This document shows positions 7,218 through 20,726 of a stretch of 64,000 nt of DNA, in pieces (within the stretch, counting starts at the first letter, position 1; every line of letters begins with the position of its first letter). A model generated the notes under the pieces. It was not told the DNA's origin and made no database searches. It saw only the letters and a program-made list of their open reading frames with translations. The DNA comes from Lysobacteraceae bacterium (GTDB lineage Bacteria; Pseudomonadota; Gammaproteobacteria; Xanthomonadales; Xanthomonadaceae), in NCBI GenBank assembly GCA_003241895.1, contig QBLY01000004.1:36724-100723 (forward strand), in the 5' to 3' direction. A program made the translations under genes and the position numbers.

Positions 7218-9098
7218 TCAGTTGGTGCCGGGGCGGACCATCACGTGGTTGCTGACCGTGCCCGAGTTCGGGTTGACGATCTGGTACAGGCCCTGGATCT
7301 GCTTGTTCGGGCCCGACACGGTGACGTTGAGCGTGGCGCGCGGCGCGGCGGTGAAGCCGGTCAGCACCGTTTTCAGGTCAACCACAAGGGTCTTGCCTGC
7401 GGCAACGCTGCCGGTGAGGTTGGCCGTGGAGATGACGTTGCCGGTTTCACCCAGCACTTCAATCACGTACTCGCGCGCCACCGAACCGGTGTTGGTCAGC
7501 ACCATGCGGCTCAGGTAGCCGGCCGGCACCTGCGCCAGCGGGGCCTGAAGCTCGGCGCCGTTGCGGGTGATGGCACCCAGGGCCAGCGGGCCGCGGGGCG
7601 TGACGGCGTAAACCGCCGCAGCCGCCGACACCGGGGCCAGGGCCACGGTGTAGTTGCTGGCGCGGATCGGGTCACCACCGGCGTCGAAGCACAGGTAGTG
7701 GTTGAGCTTGGGGGCGGCGCCGATCACGAACGTCGCCTGGGTGGCGTCGAAGGTGTTGGCAGACTGGATGTTGACGGCGCAGTTGGCATTCGGGCTGAAG
7801 AACACGTCGCCCGCGGCATCGAAGTCACCGGCGAAGTTGAGCGCGGTGTTCGCACCCATCAGGTCGGTCAGCTCGATGGCCAGGCCGTCCAGCGTGATCG
7901 GCTGGGTGTCGCCCAACACGGCCTGCACGGTGCCGTAGCTGAACTGGCCAAGCTGCGCCCGGTTGACGTTGAAGGTCGGCGAACCGAGCACGAACTCGCT
8001 GTAGGCCGGATCGTTGGACTCAACGTCGGCCACGGCGCTGCCCTGGGCGTTCACTTCCAGCGCATAGCTGGGGTTGAAGCGCAGGTAGGCACCGGACGTG
8101 GCGGCCACGCGACCGGTCGCACCGCCGGCCTGGGCCTGCGACGGGAAGTCGTACAGGCCGTAGCTGCAGTCCACCGGGGCCTTGCTCGTCACCGTGCGGG
8201 TGCCGTTGACGGTGAAGCCGTCAGTGGCGACCACCGGGGTGGCGCCGGCCGTGATCGAGAAGAAGATCGCGTCCGAGCCCAGGCCGTTGACGGCGCCGAT
8301 GGTGTTGGACGCGTTGCCGGTGAAGTCGATTACCGAGGCCGTGGTGAACTGGGCGCCCGGGCAATTCAGGCGCGCGTAGCGCACTTCACCCGGGGAGAAG
8401 GCGTAGCCGATGTCGGTGTTGATGCTGAGGCGGTTGCTGGGGTTGGCCAGCAGGCGAGCGGGCGGCACGATCAGCTCTTCGGCCACCGGTACCGGGGTGT
8501 TGCTGCCCGGGATGGTGAGCGTCACGCCGAGGCTGCCAACGCCGTCGAGGTCAAAGGTGAACGGACCGCAGGCCAGGCCCGGCGCAAGGATGTTGGTGCC
8601 CGTAACGGCCATGACCATCGGTGTGTTCGGCGGCACGGCGAAGGTATCGGTGTAGTCAGCCGACGAACCGGAGTCCCAGACGTGGTTGTCGCAGACGCTG
8701 GCCGGATTGAACGCGGTGGTGTGGAAGGAGACGAATATACCAGAGCCGCAGGTGCCGTTGGCGACCGTCGCGGTCATCGAGCCGCTGCTGTCGGTCACGA
8801 ACGGGATCGTCCGGAACTGGTAGTTGTCGCCCAGGTTGAACGGGGCGCAAACGGCGCCAGGAACGCCGCCGCGGAAGATGCGACCGGTGTTGGTGACTCC
8901 CTCGCTGCCGTCGAAGAAGCCGACGCCGCCAAGGATGTCCATGGTGAAGCTGCCGCTGCGATGCAGGGAGTCGGCTGCGGGGAGCTTGGTGGAGGCACCG
9001 GGCTTGGCATAGCCGCCGACGTCATCGACCGCCTGCGCAAAAACCATGGAGGTTGCCGATGCAAAGAGCATCGCGACAAGGAGTGAGGTTCTGTTCAA
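7218..9098 (-). CDS. Large secreted protein of unknown function
   Basis: The 626-residue product begins with a clear Sec signal peptide (NRTSLLVAMLFASATSMVFA, cleavage likely after AQA). The rest is rich in Thr, Ser, Ala, Gly and Asn, low in Lys, and reads as beta-sandwich repeats. Several scattered cysteines could form disulphides in the periplasm or outside the cell. The C-terminal 100 residues (from about LSRMVLTNTGS) resemble an immunoglobulin-like beta module. I recognise no catalytic motif, autotransporter barrel or sorting signal. The start codon is TTG at 9096-9098, with GGGGA about eight bases upstream; the first ATG would cut into the signal peptide. It appears to be monocistronic. 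Family assignment is open. Confidence 0.75.
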   Translation of the reverse strand: MNRTSLLVAMLFASATSMVFAQAVDDVGGYAKPGASTKLPAADSLHRSGSFTMDILGGVGFFDGSEGVTNTGRIFRGGVPGAVCAPFNLGDNYQFRTIPFVTDSSGSMTATVANGTCGSGIFVSFHTTAFNPASVCDNHVWDSGSSADYTDTFAVPPNTPMVMAVTGTNILAPGLACGPFTFDLDGVGSLGVTLTIPGSNTPVPVAEELIVPPARLLANPSNRLSINTDIGYAFSPGEVRYARLNCPGAQFTTASVIDFTGNASNTIGAVNGLGSDAIFFSITAGATPVVATDGFTVNGTRTVTSKAPVDCSYGLYDFPSQAQAGGATGRVAATSGAYLRFNPSYALEVNAQGSAVADVESNDPAYSEFVLGSPTFNVNRAQLGQFSYGTVQAVLGDTQPITLDGLAIELTDLMGANTALNFAGDFDAAGDVFFSPNANCAVNIQSANTFDATQATFVIGAAPKLNHYLCFDAGGDPIRASNYTVALAPVSAAAAVYAVTPRGPLALGAITRNGAELQAPLAQVPAGYLSRMVLTNTGSVAREYVIEVLGETGNVISTANLTGSVAAGKTLVVDLKTVLTGFTAAPRATLNVTVSGPNKQIQGLYQIVNPNSGTVSNHVMVRPGTN

Positions 9099-9344
9099 CG
9101 GTATGTCCCCAGGAGTTTGGTTAGGTGGTGTCGGGTTGCTGGTGCCGCGTTTGCCTGCAGGGCGCCTGACGCCCCGGCGAAACGATTCATTTTCCTCGAA
9201 CGCACTGCCGCCCGGCCGCCAAACGGCCGAGCCATGGCTCTTTGGATGCCCAAGGTGCCGGTATGGAATAGAAACGCGAACTGGCGGCGAACCCGGACAT
9301 CCCGGGTGGTCCGGGTCCTGGAAAGGGTTCGGACGGCGGTTCGT

Positions 9345-10184
9345 TCAGTCAGCGGTCTGCAGGGCGTCGGCCCGGGCCGCCAGCTCGGCGTACACCGCGT
9401 CGGTGGCGGGGCGCCTGCCGTGCCAGAGCGCGAAGCTTTCGGCGGCCTGCTCCACCAGCATGCCCAGGCCGTCGATGCGGTGGACACAGCCGGCGGCACC
9501 GGCCCAGGCCAGGAAGGAGATGGCGGCTTCGCCATAGCTCAGGTCCACGGCCAGGCTGCGGGGCGCGGCCAGGGAGAACGGCAGCGACAGGCCGTCGCCG
9601 CGTCCGGCCGACGTGGCGTTCACGATCAGCTCGAACCCGCCCAGCGACGGCAGGTCGGCCAGGTAGCGGGTGTGCACACGGCCCGGTTCGCCCAGGGCGT
9701 CGGACAGCGCGTCGGCTTTCTCCGGGCTGCGGTTGACGATCCAAAGCGAGTCCACCCCCGCGTCCAGCAGCGAAGGCGCCACGCCCCGGGCCGCGCCGCC
9801 GGCGCCCAGCAGCAGCACGCGCCGGCCGCGCAGGTCCAGGCGATGGCGCTCGGTGAGGTCATGCACCAGGCCCAGGCCGTCGGTGTTGTCGCCGTGCCAG
9901 GCGGCGCCGGCGCGCACGATCGTATTCACCGCGCCGGCCCGCCGGGCACGGTCGCTGAGCTGGCTGCACAGCGCCACCACGCGCTCCTTGTGCGGCAGGG
10001 TGATGTTGGCGCCCGCGCCGCCAACGGCGCCGAAGGCATGGATGGCGGCGGCGAAGTCCTCGGGCGCGGCTTCAATGGCCACGTACGACAGATCCACGCC
10101 TTCCTGGCGCGCGAACGCGGCGTGGATGCGCGGCGACAGCGAGTGCGCCACCGGGTGCCCGAACACGGCGTACTTCGCGGTCAT
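9345..10184 (-). CDS. aroE: Shikimate dehydrogenase
   Basis: AroE reduces 3-dehydroshikimate to shikimate with NADPH, the fourth step of aromatic amino acid synthesis. The 279 residues match the family. HSLSPRIH near residue 14 binds the substrate carboxylate, K66 in LPHKERV and D102 in DNTDG form the catalytic pair, and GAGGAARG near residue 127 is the dinucleotide-binding loop. The start ATG lies one base beyond the hemB stop, so the two are transcribed together. No strong terminator follows; an ACCCGGAC/GTCCGGGT inverted repeat lies within the 246 bases between this stop and the secreted-protein start. Confidence 0.95.
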   Translation of the reverse strand: MTAKYAVFGHPVAHSLSPRIHAAFARQEGVDLSYVAIEAAPEDFAAAIHAFGAVGGAGANITLPHKERVVALCSQLSDRARRAGAVNTIVRAGAAWHGDNTDGLGLVHDLTERHRLDLRGRRVLLLGAGGAARGVAPSLLDAGVDSLWIVNRSPEKADALSDALGEPGRVHTRYLADLPSLGGFELIVNATSAGRGDGLSLPFSLAAPRSLAVDLSYGEAAISFLAWAGAAGCVHRIDGLGMLVEQAAESFALWHGRRPATDAVYAELAARADALQTAD

Positions 10185-10185
10185 G

Positions 10186-13583
<3,398 letters not shown>

Positions 13584-13624
13584 TACACTCGGGCGGCCCC
13601 GGGGAAGGGGGCGAACGAGAGCCC

Positions 13625-16246
13625 ATGACGCAGCGTCCGATGTCCCCCAACCAGGCTATGCCCGCTCCGCCTCCGCTGCCGCGCGGCGATGACCCGGCCA
13701 TGCTGGCCGCCGAGGTCGGGCGGCTGCGGGTGGACGTGGATCGCCTGGGCCGGGCCGAGCGCCTGCAGCGCGCGCTGTTCGCCATCAGCGACCTGGCAAG
13801 CTCCGGGGAAGAAACCGCGGTGGTGCTGCGCGGGCTGCATGAAATCGTCGGCCGGCTGATGTACGCCGAGAACTTCTACATCGTGCGCTATTCGCCCGAA
13901 AGCGAAACGCTGCGCTTCATCTACTTCGCCGACAGCGTAGACCCGGTCCTTCCCGACCCCCTGGAGGAATTTCCCGCCACCGCCATGGGCAGCAGCCTCA
14001 CCCTGGCCTTGATCCGCCACGGACGCCCCGTCCTGGGCCCCTCCCACCAGGTGCGTCGCCAACTGGGCGTGGTCCGCGACGAAGCCCACGGTCCCGACAG
14101 CGAAGACTGGCTGGGCGTGCCGATGCTGGACGAAGGCGTGGTGCGCGGCGCCGTGGTGGTGCAGAGCTACGACCCCACCGCCCGCTACAGCGACGATGAC
14201 AGCGTGCTGCTGGCCTACGTGGCCCAGCACATCCTCACCGCGCTGGCACGCCGCGACGCCCAGGAAGAGCTGGAGCGGCGCGTGGACGAACGCACCCGTG
14301 AGCTTCGCGAACAGGTCACCGAGCGCGAGCGCAGCGAACGCCTGCAGGCGGCGCTGTTCAAGATCGCCGAACAGGCCGGCCGCAGCGAAAGCATCGAGGT
14401 GTTCTACGCCGAGGTGCACGGCATCGTCAGCGCGCTGCTGGACGCCCGGAACTTCTTCATCGCCCTGCTCACCCAGGACGGCACTCGGCTCGACTTCCCC
14501 TATTCGGTGGACGAACGCGACCAGAAGCGCCCGCGCCGGCTCCTGGCCAAGGGCCTCACCGAGTTCGTGCTGACCTCGGGCCAGCCACTGCTGGCCGACC
14601 ACAACGCCATCCACGACCTGGTCGCCAAGGGCCAGGTGCAGTCGTTCGGCACGCCGTCGGTATGCTGGCTGGGCGTGCCGCTGCACCTTGGAGGCCGCGC
14701 CGCCGGCGTCATCGCCGTGCAGAGCTACACGCCCGACTACCTCTACACCCGGCGCGACCAGGAGCTGCTCAGCTTCGTTTCGTTCCACATCGCACAGGCG
14801 CTGGAGCGCCGGCAGGCGAACGAGTCGCTGCGCCAGGCCTACGCCGAACTGGAACAGCGCGTGGCCTCGCGCACCAGCGAACTGGCCGACGCCAACCGCG
14901 AACTGCTGGACCAGATTTCGGTGCGCGAGCGCATGGAGCACAAGCTCAAGCACGAGGCGCTGCACGACACGCTGACCGGCCTGCCCAACCGCAGCCATCT
15001 GCTGGGCCGTATGGGCATGGCGCTGTCGCGCTTCCGGCACGACCCCAAGCAGCTGTTCGCGGTGCTGTTCCTGGACCTGGACCGGTTCAAGGTGGTGAAC
15101 GACTCGGTCGGCCACCTGGTGGGCGACGAACTGCTGAAGGAAGCCGCGCGCCGCATCGGCCGCTGCGTGCGCGATCCCGACATGGTGGCGCGCCTGGGCG
15201 GCGACGAGTTCGCGATCGTGCTCGACTTCATCCACACCGACGCGGACGCGGTGGCCGTGGCCGAGCGCGTGATCGTTGCGCTGGCCGAGCCGATGCGCAT
15301 CGCCGGCAAAGAGCTCTACACCTCGGCCAGCATAGGCATCGCCCTGGTGGACCCGCGCTACCGCAGCCCCGAGGAACTTCTTCGCGACGCCGACGTGGCG
15401 ATGTACCGCGCCAAGGCCAACGGCCGCCAGAGTTACTCCATCTTCGACGAACAGCTGCACGACGCCGCGCTAAAGCTGCTTGAACTCGAAGGCGACCTGC
15501 GCCGCGCGCTGCAGCGCCAGGAGTTCGAGCCTTACTACCAGCCCATCATCAGCCTGTCCGACGGCAGCATGATGGGTTATGAGGCGCTGATGCGCTGGCA
15601 CCACCCGGTGCGCGGCCTGTGCACGCCGGGCGACTTCATCGCCATTGCCGAGGAAACCGGCAGCCTCGAGCAGATGGATTGGCAGGTGTACGACCTGGTG
15701 TGCCGCGACGTCCGGCGACTGGGTGCCGGCAAGACCTACATCAGCCTGAACGTCGCGCCGCGGCACCTGCGTTCGCCGGGCTTCGACGAACGCCTGCTCG
15801 AGCTGATGTCGCGCCACCAGGTCAAGCGCGACCAGCTGCGCCTGGAAGTCACCGAAGGCGCGCTGCTCGAACAGCCCGAAGTGGTGCAGGCCTGCTTGGG
15901 CCGCCTGCGCGACGCCGGCGTGGCGACGATGCTGGACGATTTCGGCACCGGCTATTCGTCGCTGTCCTACCTGCACCGCTTCCCGCTGCACGGCCTGAAG
16001 ATCGACCGCAGCTTCGTGGCTGAACTGCGCAGCGGCGAAAGCGGCGGCAGCACGGCCATCGTGCGCGCCATCCGGCTGCTGGCCGATTCGCTGGGGCTGG
16101 AAGTGATCGCCGAAGGCATCGAGACCGAGGACCAGCGCTACCAGCTGCGCCTGCTCGGCCTGAGCCTGGGCCAGGGCTACCTGTTCTCGCGCCCGGCCTC
16201 GGTAGGAACGATGATGCGCCGCTACGGCGTCGAAACCATCGACTGA
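13625..16246 (+). CDS. GAF-GAF-GGDEF-EAL cyclic-di-GMP signalling protein
   Basis: This 873-residue soluble protein has two GAF-like sensory domains (about 40-210 and 240-410), each followed by a helical linker (ERRVDERTRELREQV and EQRVASRTSELADAN). A diguanylate cyclase domain and a c-di-GMP phosphodiesterase domain come next. The cyclase motif GGDEF is intact at 525-529. The phosphodiesterase motif EAL is intact at 653-655 (YEALMRWHHP), with DDFGTGYSSLSYL downstream. Both catalytic cores therefore look competent and the net output cannot be predicted. No membrane segment is present. The last 25 bases overlap the convergent epimerase gene. A TACACT box at about 13589 may drive it. Confidence 0.92.
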   Translation: MTQRPMSPNQAMPAPPPLPRGDDPAMLAAEVGRLRVDVDRLGRAERLQRALFAISDLASSGEETAVVLRGLHEIVGRLMYAENFYIVRYSPESETLRFIYFADSVDPVLPDPLEEFPATAMGSSLTLALIRHGRPVLGPSHQVRRQLGVVRDEAHGPDSEDWLGVPMLDEGVVRGAVVVQSYDPTARYSDDDSVLLAYVAQHILTALARRDAQEELERRVDERTRELREQVTERERSERLQAALFKIAEQAGRSESIEVFYAEVHGIVSALLDARNFFIALLTQDGTRLDFPYSVDERDQKRPRRLLAKGLTEFVLTSGQPLLADHNAIHDLVAKGQVQSFGTPSVCWLGVPLHLGGRAAGVIAVQSYTPDYLYTRRDQELLSFVSFHIAQALERRQANESLRQAYAELEQRVASRTSELADANRELLDQISVRERMEHKLKHEALHDTLTGLPNRSHLLGRMGMALSRFRHDPKQLFAVLFLDLDRFKVVNDSVGHLVGDELLKEAARRIGRCVRDPDMVARLGGDEFAIVLDFIHTDADAVAVAERVIVALAEPMRIAGKELYTSASIGIALVDPRYRSPEELLRDADVAMYRAKANGRQSYSIFDEQLHDAALKLLELEGDLRRALQRQEFEPYYQPIISLSDGSMMGYEALMRWHHPVRGLCTPGDFIAIAEETGSLEQMDWQVYDLVCRDVRRLGAGKTYISLNVAPRHLRSPGFDERLLELMSRHQVKRDQLRLEVTEGALLEQPEVVQACLGRLRDAGVATMLDDFGTGYSSLSYLHRFPLHGLKIDRSFVAELRSGESGGSTAIVRAIRLLADSLGLEVIAEGIETEDQRYQLRLLGLSLGQGYLFSRPASVGTMMRRYGVETID

Positions 16247-17217
16247 GCCGGCAGTAGGCCCTCGGCCCGCAGCCAGGCGATGGTGTCGGCCAGCAGCTCG
16301 GGTAGCGGCGTACTGCGATAGCCCAGCTCGCGCCCGGCCTTGGACGAATCCACCGACAGGTGCTTGCAGGTGAAGGTGGCCGCCACCGGCGTGAGGTCGG
16401 GCCGCTTGCGCGTGATGCGTGACAGCAGGTCCAGCACCCGCGCATAGGTGCGCAGCGCCGCCGCCGGCATCGCCTTGGCCGGAGTGGGCTTTCCCAGCTG
16501 GCGGCCGGCCTCGGCGATAAGCGCGAGGAAGGTGGCGTGTTCGCCGCCGACCAGCCAGGTTTCGTCTCGCGCCGGCTGGCGCCAGGCCCGCACCTGCGCG
16601 CGTGCAATCTCGCGCACGTCGGCGAACGAGCCCGAACCCGGCGGCGCGCCCGGCAGCTTGCCGGCATCGATCAGGCGAATCAGGTTCGACCAGTTGTTGT
16701 AGTCGCCCGGACCGAGGATGTGCGAGGGCTGGAATACCAGGAACGGCAGGCCCGATTCGCGCACCAGCCGCTCGGACGCATACTTGGTGCGCTCGTAGTT
16801 GATCCACGATTCGGCGCCGCGCTGCGGCACGTCCTCACGCAGCGTGCCTTTCACCAGATGCGAGTAAGCCGACACGCTGGAGGTATGCACGAAGCACGTC
16901 ACGCCGGCGGCGCGCGCGGCCGCCAGCAGGCGGGCCGTGCCGCCGACGTTGGTTTCGGTCTGCGCGGCGTCGCCCGGACCCCAGTTGTTGGTGTCGGCGG
17001 CGGTGTGGAAGACCGCCTCGGCGCCGGTGGCGGCGGCGTTCAGCGCGGCGGCGTCGCCCAGGTGGCCGCGCACCGGGATGGCACCCAGCCGCGCCAGGAT
17101 CGCATCGCCGGACCCGGACCGCGACAGGCCCCGCACCGTTGCGCCGTCGGCCACCAGTTCGCGGACCAGGTGCTGGCCCAGGAAGCCGGTGGCGCCGGTG
17201 ACAAGTACGGTGGGCAT
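16222..17217 (-). CDS. NAD(P)-dependent epimerase/dehydratase (extended SDR)
   Basis: The 331-residue extended short-chain dehydrogenase has the N-terminal nucleotide loop GATGFLG (residues 8-14), the catalytic YxxxK as Y141 and K145 (NYERTK), and the accompanying serine in HTSSVSAY (113-114). The closest recognisable relatives are the dihydroflavonol reductase-like or 3-beta-hydroxysteroid dehydrogenase-like bacterial epimerases, which act on small alcohols or lipid-linked substrates; the actual substrate is unknown. The gene converges on the GGDEF-EAL gene and their 3' ends overlap by 25 bases. It is divergent from the hybrid kinase gene across a 243-base gap in which I see no clear promoter. 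Confidence 0.85.
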   Translation of the reverse strand: MPTVLVTGATGFLGQHLVRELVADGATVRGLSRSGSGDAILARLGAIPVRGHLGDAAALNAAATGAEAVFHTAADTNNWGPGDAAQTETNVGGTARLLAAARAAGVTCFVHTSSVSAYSHLVKGTLREDVPQRGAESWINYERTKYASERLVRESGLPFLVFQPSHILGPGDYNNWSNLIRLIDAGKLPGAPPGSGSFADVREIARAQVRAWRQPARDETWLVGGEHATFLALIAEAGRQLGKPTPAKAMPAAALRTYARVLDLLSRITRKRPDLTPVAATFTCKHLSVDSSKAGRELGYRSTPLPELLADTIAWLRAEGLLPAQSMVSTP

Positions 17218-17460
17218 GGCGGGCTCGCTGGGCTGGGGTCAGGACACGGTGTACGCCGGCAACCGGCCGCTTGGCAAATTCCGGCGGGCGCGGCGCCGGG
17301 ACGGGCTTGTTCCGCATCGGGCCGCTTCCGCCGGCCACGCAGCCCCGAGGGGCCTCAATGCGTGCGCTATCGAACCGAACAGCCGCTGCGTTCAGCGAAT
17401 ACTGGCAAGAAGGCGACATCCGCGCACACGACGCGGCCAGCCGGGCCGGGACAGCCGCCA

Positions 17461-20400
17461 ATGAAACGCCTTGACCTCAAGTACCTGGCCCCTGCGGCAT
17501 TTGCTGCGGCGGCCCTGATGCTCGCCGTGCTGGCTTGGGCGCTGTATGACGCCAACACCCTCTCGCATGACTCCAGCCGCCGCGTGACCCATACCCTGGA
17601 AGCGCTGCAGGCGATGGATACGGTCACCCACCAGCTCGACCAGGCGGAAATCGCCCACCGTGGCTATCTGTTGTCCGGCGACGAATCGCTGGTGGGCACA
17701 CGCAACGTGGCGCTGGCGAAGGCCAACCGTGTCCTGCTGGACCTCAAGGCACTGACGCTGAACCAACCGGCGCAGCAGGTGCGGCTGGTGCAGCTCCAGG
17801 TGCTGGCTGCCCAGCAGGCGCGACTGCTGGCTGGAAGCGAGCAGCTGCAACGCATTGACGGCAGGGCGGCCGCCCGCAGCCACCTGGCTGGCGGGGGCGA
17901 TCGCAACGCCGCGGCCCACGCCGCCATCATCGACCGGATGCGGCAGGAAGAGCTGCAGTTGCTGCAGGTGCGGCGCGATCAGGTCAGGAGCAGCTACCGC
18001 AGTCCCTTGATACTGCTGATAGTCACGGCGCTGGTGGGACTGCTGGCGCTGGGCTACTACGGATTCGCGGCGCAGGAAAGACGCCAGAAAAACGGTTTGC
18101 AGTATGCCCGCAGCCTGATCGAAGCCAGCCTGGACCCGCTCGTCACGATCAGCCCGGACGGGAAGATCACCGACGTGAACGTCGCGACCATGGCGGTCAC
18201 CGGCGCGACGCGGGATGAGATGGTGGGCAGCGATTTCTCGATCTATTTCACGCAGCCGGACCTGGCGCGCGCCGGCTACCAGGAGGTGTATTCCAATGGT
18301 TCCGTCACGGACTATCCGTTGACCATACGCCACCGCGATGGCCGGCTTACCGACGTGCTGTACAACGCCTCGGTTTACAGGGATGCCGAAGGGGTGGTGA
18401 GGGGAGTGTTCGCCGCCGCCCGCGATGTCACCCAGGGCAAGCGGCTCGAGGCCCTGCTGCAGGCCAAGAACAACGAGCTGGAAAGCGCCACGCAGGTCGC
18501 CGAGCGCGCCAACCGCTCGAAGTCGGATTTTCTCTCGAACATGAGCCACGAGATCCGCACCCCGATGAACGCCATCATCGGCATGTCGCATCTGGCCTTG
18601 AAGACCGAACTGACCGTCCGCCAGCGCGATTACCTCAAGAAGATCCAGGGCTCCGGCAAGCACCTGCTGGGCATCATCAGCGACATCCTGGATTTTTCCA
18701 AGATCGAGGCCAACAAGCTGACCGTGGAACAGATCGAGTTCGACCTGGAAAAGGTGCTGGAAAACGTCGCCAACCTCATCATGGAGAAGAGCACCGCCAA
18801 GGGGCTTGAGCTGGTGTTCGACGTGGGCCGCGACGTTCCCATGGATCTGATCGGGGACCCGCTGCGCCTGGGCCAGGTGCTGATCAACTATGCCAACAAC
18901 GCCGTCAAGTTCACCGAAGCCGGCGAGATCGACATCATCATCCGGCTGACCGAGCAAACCGCCACCCAGGCCCTGCTGCACTTTTCGGTGCGCGACACCG
19001 GCATCGGCTTGAGCCCCGAGCAGGCGGCACGGATGTTCCAGTCCTTCGAACAGGCGGACTCTTCGACTACCCGCAAGTACGGCGGCACCGGGCTGGGGCT
19101 GACCATTTCCAAGAAACTGGCGGAGCTGATGCACGGCGAAGTCGGCGTCACCAGCGACCTGGGCAAGGGCAGCACCTTCTGGTTCACCGCGAGGGTGGGC
19201 AAGAAAAACCCCATCAAGCGCCACCTGCTGATGAGCCGCAACCTGCGGGGCCGGCGGGCACTGGTGGTGGACGACAACGAAAACGCCCGGCTGGTGCTGG
19301 CCGACATGCTGGTCGGCATGTCCTTCGTCATTGACGAAGCCAGTTCCGGCCAGGCCGGCATTGCCGCCGTGGCGGCGGCCCAGGCCTCAGGCACGCCCTA
19401 CGACATCGTGTTCCTCGACTGGCAGATGCCGGGCATGAATGGCGTCGAGGCGGCCATCCAGATACGCGCCCTGCCGCTTGCCTGCACGCCGCACCTGGTG
19501 ATGGTGACCGCGTATGGCCGCGAGGAGGCCATGTCGGGAGCCGCCGCCGCCCGGATCGAAAACGTGCTCATCAAGCCCGTCAGCGCGTCCACCCTGTTCG
19601 ACACCGTGGCGCAGATTCTTGGTGATGCGCCTCGACAGCCGAAGGAACTGGTGGACATGCCATCGGCGCTGGCCAAAAGCCTCGGCACGCTGCGCGGCGC
19701 GCGCATCCTCGTGGTGGAAGACAACCTCCTCAACCAGGAGGTCGCGCTGGAACTATTGCGCGACAGTGGTTTCGTGGCGGACCTGGCCGAGAACGGCGAG
19801 ATCGCGCTGCGCATGGTCCAGCAGGCCAGCTACGACATCGTGCTGATGGACATGCAGATGCCGGTGATGGACGGCGTCACCGCCACCGCGGAAATCCGCA
19901 AGCTGCCCGGCTTTTCCGCGCTGCCCATTGTCGCCATGACCGCCAACGCGATGGGCGGCGACCGGCAGCGATGCCTCGACGCCGGCATGGACGACCACGT
20001 GGCCAAACCCATCGAGCCGGACGACCTGTGGCGGGCGCTGCTGAAATGGATCAAGGCCCGGCATGTGGCCGGCGCACCGCAGGAAACCCGCCCTGCCCCC
20101 GCCGAAGCCACGGGTCTGACCCCGGCTCTCGCCCTGATCGCCGGGCTCGACACCCGCAACGGACTGCGGCGGGTGCTGGGCAAGCAGTCGCTTTACCTGA
20201 AGATGCTCAACCGCTTCGTCGCCAGCCAGCGGCAGGCCGTGCCCAGCATCCGTGCGGCCCTGGAGGGCGGCGACCTGGCGACGGCCGAGCGTATCGCCCA
20301 CACCACCCGCGGTTCGGCGGGCAATATCGGCGCGACCAGGCTGGCCTCGCTCGCCACCGCCGTCGAGGCGGCCATCAAGGACCACCAGCCGCGCGAAGCG

Positions 20401-20715
20401 GTGGATGCGCTGCTGGACGCGCTGTCGGGTCCGCTCGAAGGCATGGTGGTCGCCCTGGCCGACGCACTGCCGGCGGCGCCGGAAGCCGCGCCCATGGCGG
20501 TTGATTTGAGCGGGCTGCCGGACGTGGTGGCGAAACTGGATGCGCTGCTGGCCTACGGGGATGCCGCCGCCATCACCCTGCTCGATGAGCAGGGTGAGCT
20601 GCTGCGCGCCGCCTTCCCAAACCATCACCACCAGATCAGCGCGGCCATCCGGGCCATAGATTTTGAAACGGCGCTGAGCGCGCTTCGGGAAGCCGGCAAA
20701 GCCATACCCCATTGA
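17461..20715 (+). CDS. Hybrid sensor histidine kinase with PAS, two receiver domains and HPt
   Basis: This 1084-residue inner-membrane kinase starts at the ATG at 17461, followed directly by a transmembrane helix (about 8-33). A CHASE3-like periplasmic helical sensor and a second helix follow (about 180-203). Then come a PAS domain (about 215-330), HisKA with the phospho-acceptor H363 ([11 protein letters not shown]), and HATPase_c. Receiver 1 has D653 (FLDWQMPG), receiver 2 has D797 (LMDMQMP), and a C-terminal HPt domain has H947 ([12 protein letters not shown]). The BarA/RpfC-like layout implies a multi-step phosphorelay ending on a separate regulator. The HD-GYP gene begins 11 bases after its stop and is the obvious partner. 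Confidence 0.92.
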   Translation: MKRLDLKYLAPAAFAAAALMLAVLAWALYDANTLSHDSSRRVTHTLEALQAMDTVTHQLDQAEIAHRGYLLSGDESLVGTRNVALAKANRVLLDLKALTLNQPAQQVRLVQLQVLAAQQARLLAGSEQLQRIDGRAAARSHLAGGGDRNAAAHAAIIDRMRQEELQLLQVRRDQVRSSYRSPLILLIVTALVGLLALGYYGFAAQERRQKNGLQYARSLIEASLDPLVTISPDGKITDVNVATMAVTGATRDEMVGSDFSIYFTQPDLARAGYQEVYSNGSVTDYPLTIRHRDGRLTDVLYNASVYRDAEGVVRGVFAAARDVTQGKRLEALLQAKNNELESATQVAERANRSKSDFLSNMSHEIRTPMNAIIGMSHLALKTELTVRQRDYLKKIQGSGKHLLGIISDILDFSKIEANKLTVEQIEFDLEKVLENVANLIMEKSTAKGLELVFDVGRDVPMDLIGDPLRLGQVLINYANNAVKFTEAGEIDIIIRLTEQTATQALLHFSVRDTGIGLSPEQAARMFQSFEQADSSTTRKYGGTGLGLTISKKLAELMHGEVGVTSDLGKGSTFWFTARVGKKNPIKRHLLMSRNLRGRRALVVDDNENARLVLADMLVGMSFVIDEASSGQAGIAAVAAAQASGTPYDIVFLDWQMPGMNGVEAAIQIRALPLACTPHLVMVTAYGREEAMSGAAAARIENVLIKPVSASTLFDTVAQILGDAPRQPKELVDMPSALAKSLGTLRGARILVVEDNLLNQEVALELLRDSGFVADLAENGEIALRMVQQASYDIVLMDMQMPVMDGVTATAEIRKLPGFSALPIVAMTANAMGGDRQRCLDAGMDDHVAKPIEPDDLWRALLKWIKARHVAGAPQETRPAPAEATGLTPALALIAGLDTRNGLRRVLGKQSLYLKMLNRFVASQRQAVPSIRAALEGGDLATAERIAHTTRGSAGNIGATRLASLATAVEAAIKDHQPREAVDALLDALSGPLEGMVVALADALPAAPEAAPMAVDLSGLPDVVAKLDALLAYGDAAAITLLDEQGELLRAAFPNHHHQISAAIRAIDFETALSALREAGKAIPH

Positions 20716-20726
20716 AGGAGCGTGCG

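Noticed and set aside
6378..9086. A 902-codon plus-strand frame spanning the carbonic anhydrase and secreted-protein region
   Set aside because: It runs out of frame through a certain gene and antisense to another; composition is that of a shadow frame.
9280..9330. ACCCGGAC/GTCCGGGT hairpin as the aroE terminator
   Set aside because: It has no T-tract on the minus strand and modest size; it may be incidental.
17232..17241. TGGGGTCAG near 17232 as a further palindrome copy
   Set aside because: No complementary GACCCC partner follows within a plausible distance.
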